Under the pieces are notes generated by a model, which was given only the letters and a program-made list of their open reading frames with translations, was not told where the DNA came from and searched no databases. DNA of 64,000 nt. Origin: Spirochaeta lutea. GTDB lineage: Bacteria > Spirochaetota > Spirochaetia > DSM-27196 > Salinispiraceae. Every line of letters starts with the position of its first letter. Positions within the stretch are counted from its first letter, which is position 1. The position numbers were made by a program, and so were the translations under genes. Below are positions 63,501-64,000 of this stretch, in pieces. The stretch spans positions 40,477-104,476 of the forward strand of contig NZ_JNUP01000001.1 of assembly GCF_000758165.1 (NCBI RefSeq), written 5' to 3'.

Positions 63501-63894
63501 TGCAAATCTCGGTATGTTTCTTTCACATTCCCGACCTTTGGTAAAGAATGACAACGCCTATATCGAGTCGTTCTTCAAAACGCTGAAGTATCATGCTGCG
63601 TACCCGCGGCGGTTTAATTCCATGGAGAATGCTCGTCGCTGGATGGCAGACTTTATCGACTGGTATAACACCAAGCACCGCCATTCCGGAATCGGGTATG
63701 TAACCCCGCAGCAACGGCGACAAGGTAAAGTGGAGGGACTTTTCAGAAAGCGAAATGCAACCCTACTGGAAGCATTTCAGAGGACACCTGAACGTTTCCC
63801 GAAGGACGGTCCTAAGCTATGGCGCGAGAAGAAGACCGTATATCTAAACCCAAGTGATGAGACGAGAAAACTCTTATGCAAAAGAGCAGCTTAA
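60571..63894 (+). CDS. IS transposase OrfB (DDE), split by a group II intron
   Basis: Exon 1 is 60571-61006 and exon 2 is 63287-63894. Joined they give 1044 bases, 347 residues plus stop, with no frame change. Exon 1 ends in VYAWDITW (first catalytic Asp); exon 2 resumes IPSMVNGLFWYVYSVEDIWT and supplies the second Asp (HSDNGNPM) and Glu (NDNAYIESFFKTLK). The junction codon is ATA (A from exon 1, TA from exon 2). Unspliced, exon 1 runs into the intron and stops at 61057-61059. Transposition therefore depends on splicing. Confidence 0.88.
61670..63196 (+). CDS. ltrA: Group II intron reverse transcriptase/maturase
   Basis: 508 residues, TTG start with GAGAGAGG 8 bases upstream (ATG 61685 is an alternative). 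RT motifs: [15 protein letters not shown] (RT0/1), [23 protein letters not shown] (RT1-2), [15 protein letters not shown] (RT3), [33 protein letters not shown], and the catalytic [15 protein letters not shown] follows. The maturase X domain contains [11 protein letters not shown]. No HNH endonuclease motif (C-x-x-C...H) is seen at the C-terminus, so mobility would use an endonuclease-independent route. All key residues are intact. Confidence 0.95.
   Translation: [508 protein letters not shown]
63202..63235 (+). ncRNA. Group II intron domain V
   Basis: A 34-nt hairpin starts GAGCCGTATGCG and ends CGTACGGTTC, matching the bacterial domain V consensus including the AGC catalytic triad, the internal bulge and a GAGA-type tetraloop region. 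It is the catalytic heart of the ribozyme. Confidence 0.92.
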
Positions 63895-64000
63895 ACATGA
63901 CAACTACCTTGACATTAAGCGACACCGCGCCGACTGGTTGAAGCGCTCTGTTATAAAGGCCCCTAGTGACCGTTGCACCCCAGGATAGCTTTCGTAGGAA

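Larger units (their letters stand above)
60040..63914 (+). mobile_element. IS3-like insertion sequence carrying a group II intron
   Basis: Imperfect inverted repeats TGTGCCAAGAAAGTTGTCA (60040-60058) and TGACAACTACCTTGACA (63898-63914; complement TGTCAAGGTAGTTGTCA) bound the element. It holds orfA, and orfB interrupted by a group II intron at 61007-63286. Without the intron the IS is ~1.6 kb. No clear target duplication was found. The last 86 bases of the window after it (63915-64000) hold nothing I can assign. Confidence 0.85.

Noticed and set aside
1..64000. CRISPR array, prophage, rRNA operon or replication origin
   Set aside because: No regularly spaced repeats, phage structural genes, rRNA sequence or DnaA-box cluster was noticed.

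Overview
The window reads as a chromosomal segment of a free-living, anaerobic or microaerophilic spirochaete. The supporting signs are a Borrelia BpuR-like PUR protein (14905), the spirochaete-style order nusA-infB-rbfA-truB-ribF-rpsO-pnp, an FlhB-like C-terminal protein inside the rpsP-rimM-trmD-rplS operon, many c-di-GMP proteins, a superoxide reductase and a B12-dependent ribonucleotide reductase. No rRNA or CRISPR array is visible; one tRNA-Gly is present. Species assignment is inference only.

Layout. 1-12 kb (mostly minus strand): a long run from smc through two envelope proteins, ffh, rpsP, khpA, rimM, trmD, rplS, a FliK/YlqG-like protein, an FlhB-like protein, a degenerate HD-GYP protein, yraN and a 56-residue protein. 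12-22.5 kb (mostly plus): superoxide reductase, rnhB, a formate/nitrite channel, tRNA-Gly (minus), a small exported protein, the PUR protein, rmuC, a lipid kinase (minus), an MFS transporter, a REC-DUF3369-GGDEF-EAL protein, slyD and an active-looking diguanylate cyclase, closed by a rho-independent terminator. 22.5-28.8 kb (minus): an AT-rich phzF-like gene, a one-domain asparaginase-like gene, an EamA transporter, class II nrdJ with a perfect 20-bp palindrome in its leader, and a HEAT-repeat protein. 28.8-47.4 kb (minus): murJ, tgt, two LptF/LptG permeases, dut, pnp, rpsO, ribF, truB, rbfA, infB, nusA, rimP, comF and mutS. The genes rimP to pnp form one translation/RNA operon.

47.4-64 kb is an accessory region. 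It holds a STAS protein, a REC-PAS-GGDEF-EAL protein and a module made of an ECF sigma factor facing CDP-alcohol phosphatidyltransferase, small membrane protein and CPBP protease genes. One side of this module carries a solitary 58-bp IS end, the other a whole IS3-family element whose transposase has two amber stops. Next come a secreted glycosidase-like protein facing an OmpR-family two-component system, two AT-rich envelope protein genes, and a second IS3-like element. The transposase gene of this second IS is split by a 2.28-kb group II intron with its reverse transcriptase; removing the intron restores the transposase frame exactly.

The most noteworthy points are the precise intron-in-IS nesting, a Tgt without its zinc-site cysteines, an SMC with no recognisable hinge, a RibF without a recognisable flavokinase domain, the nrdJ leader palindrome, and the IS-bracketed sigma/CPBP module. 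Everything here was read by eye; no alignments or searches were run.
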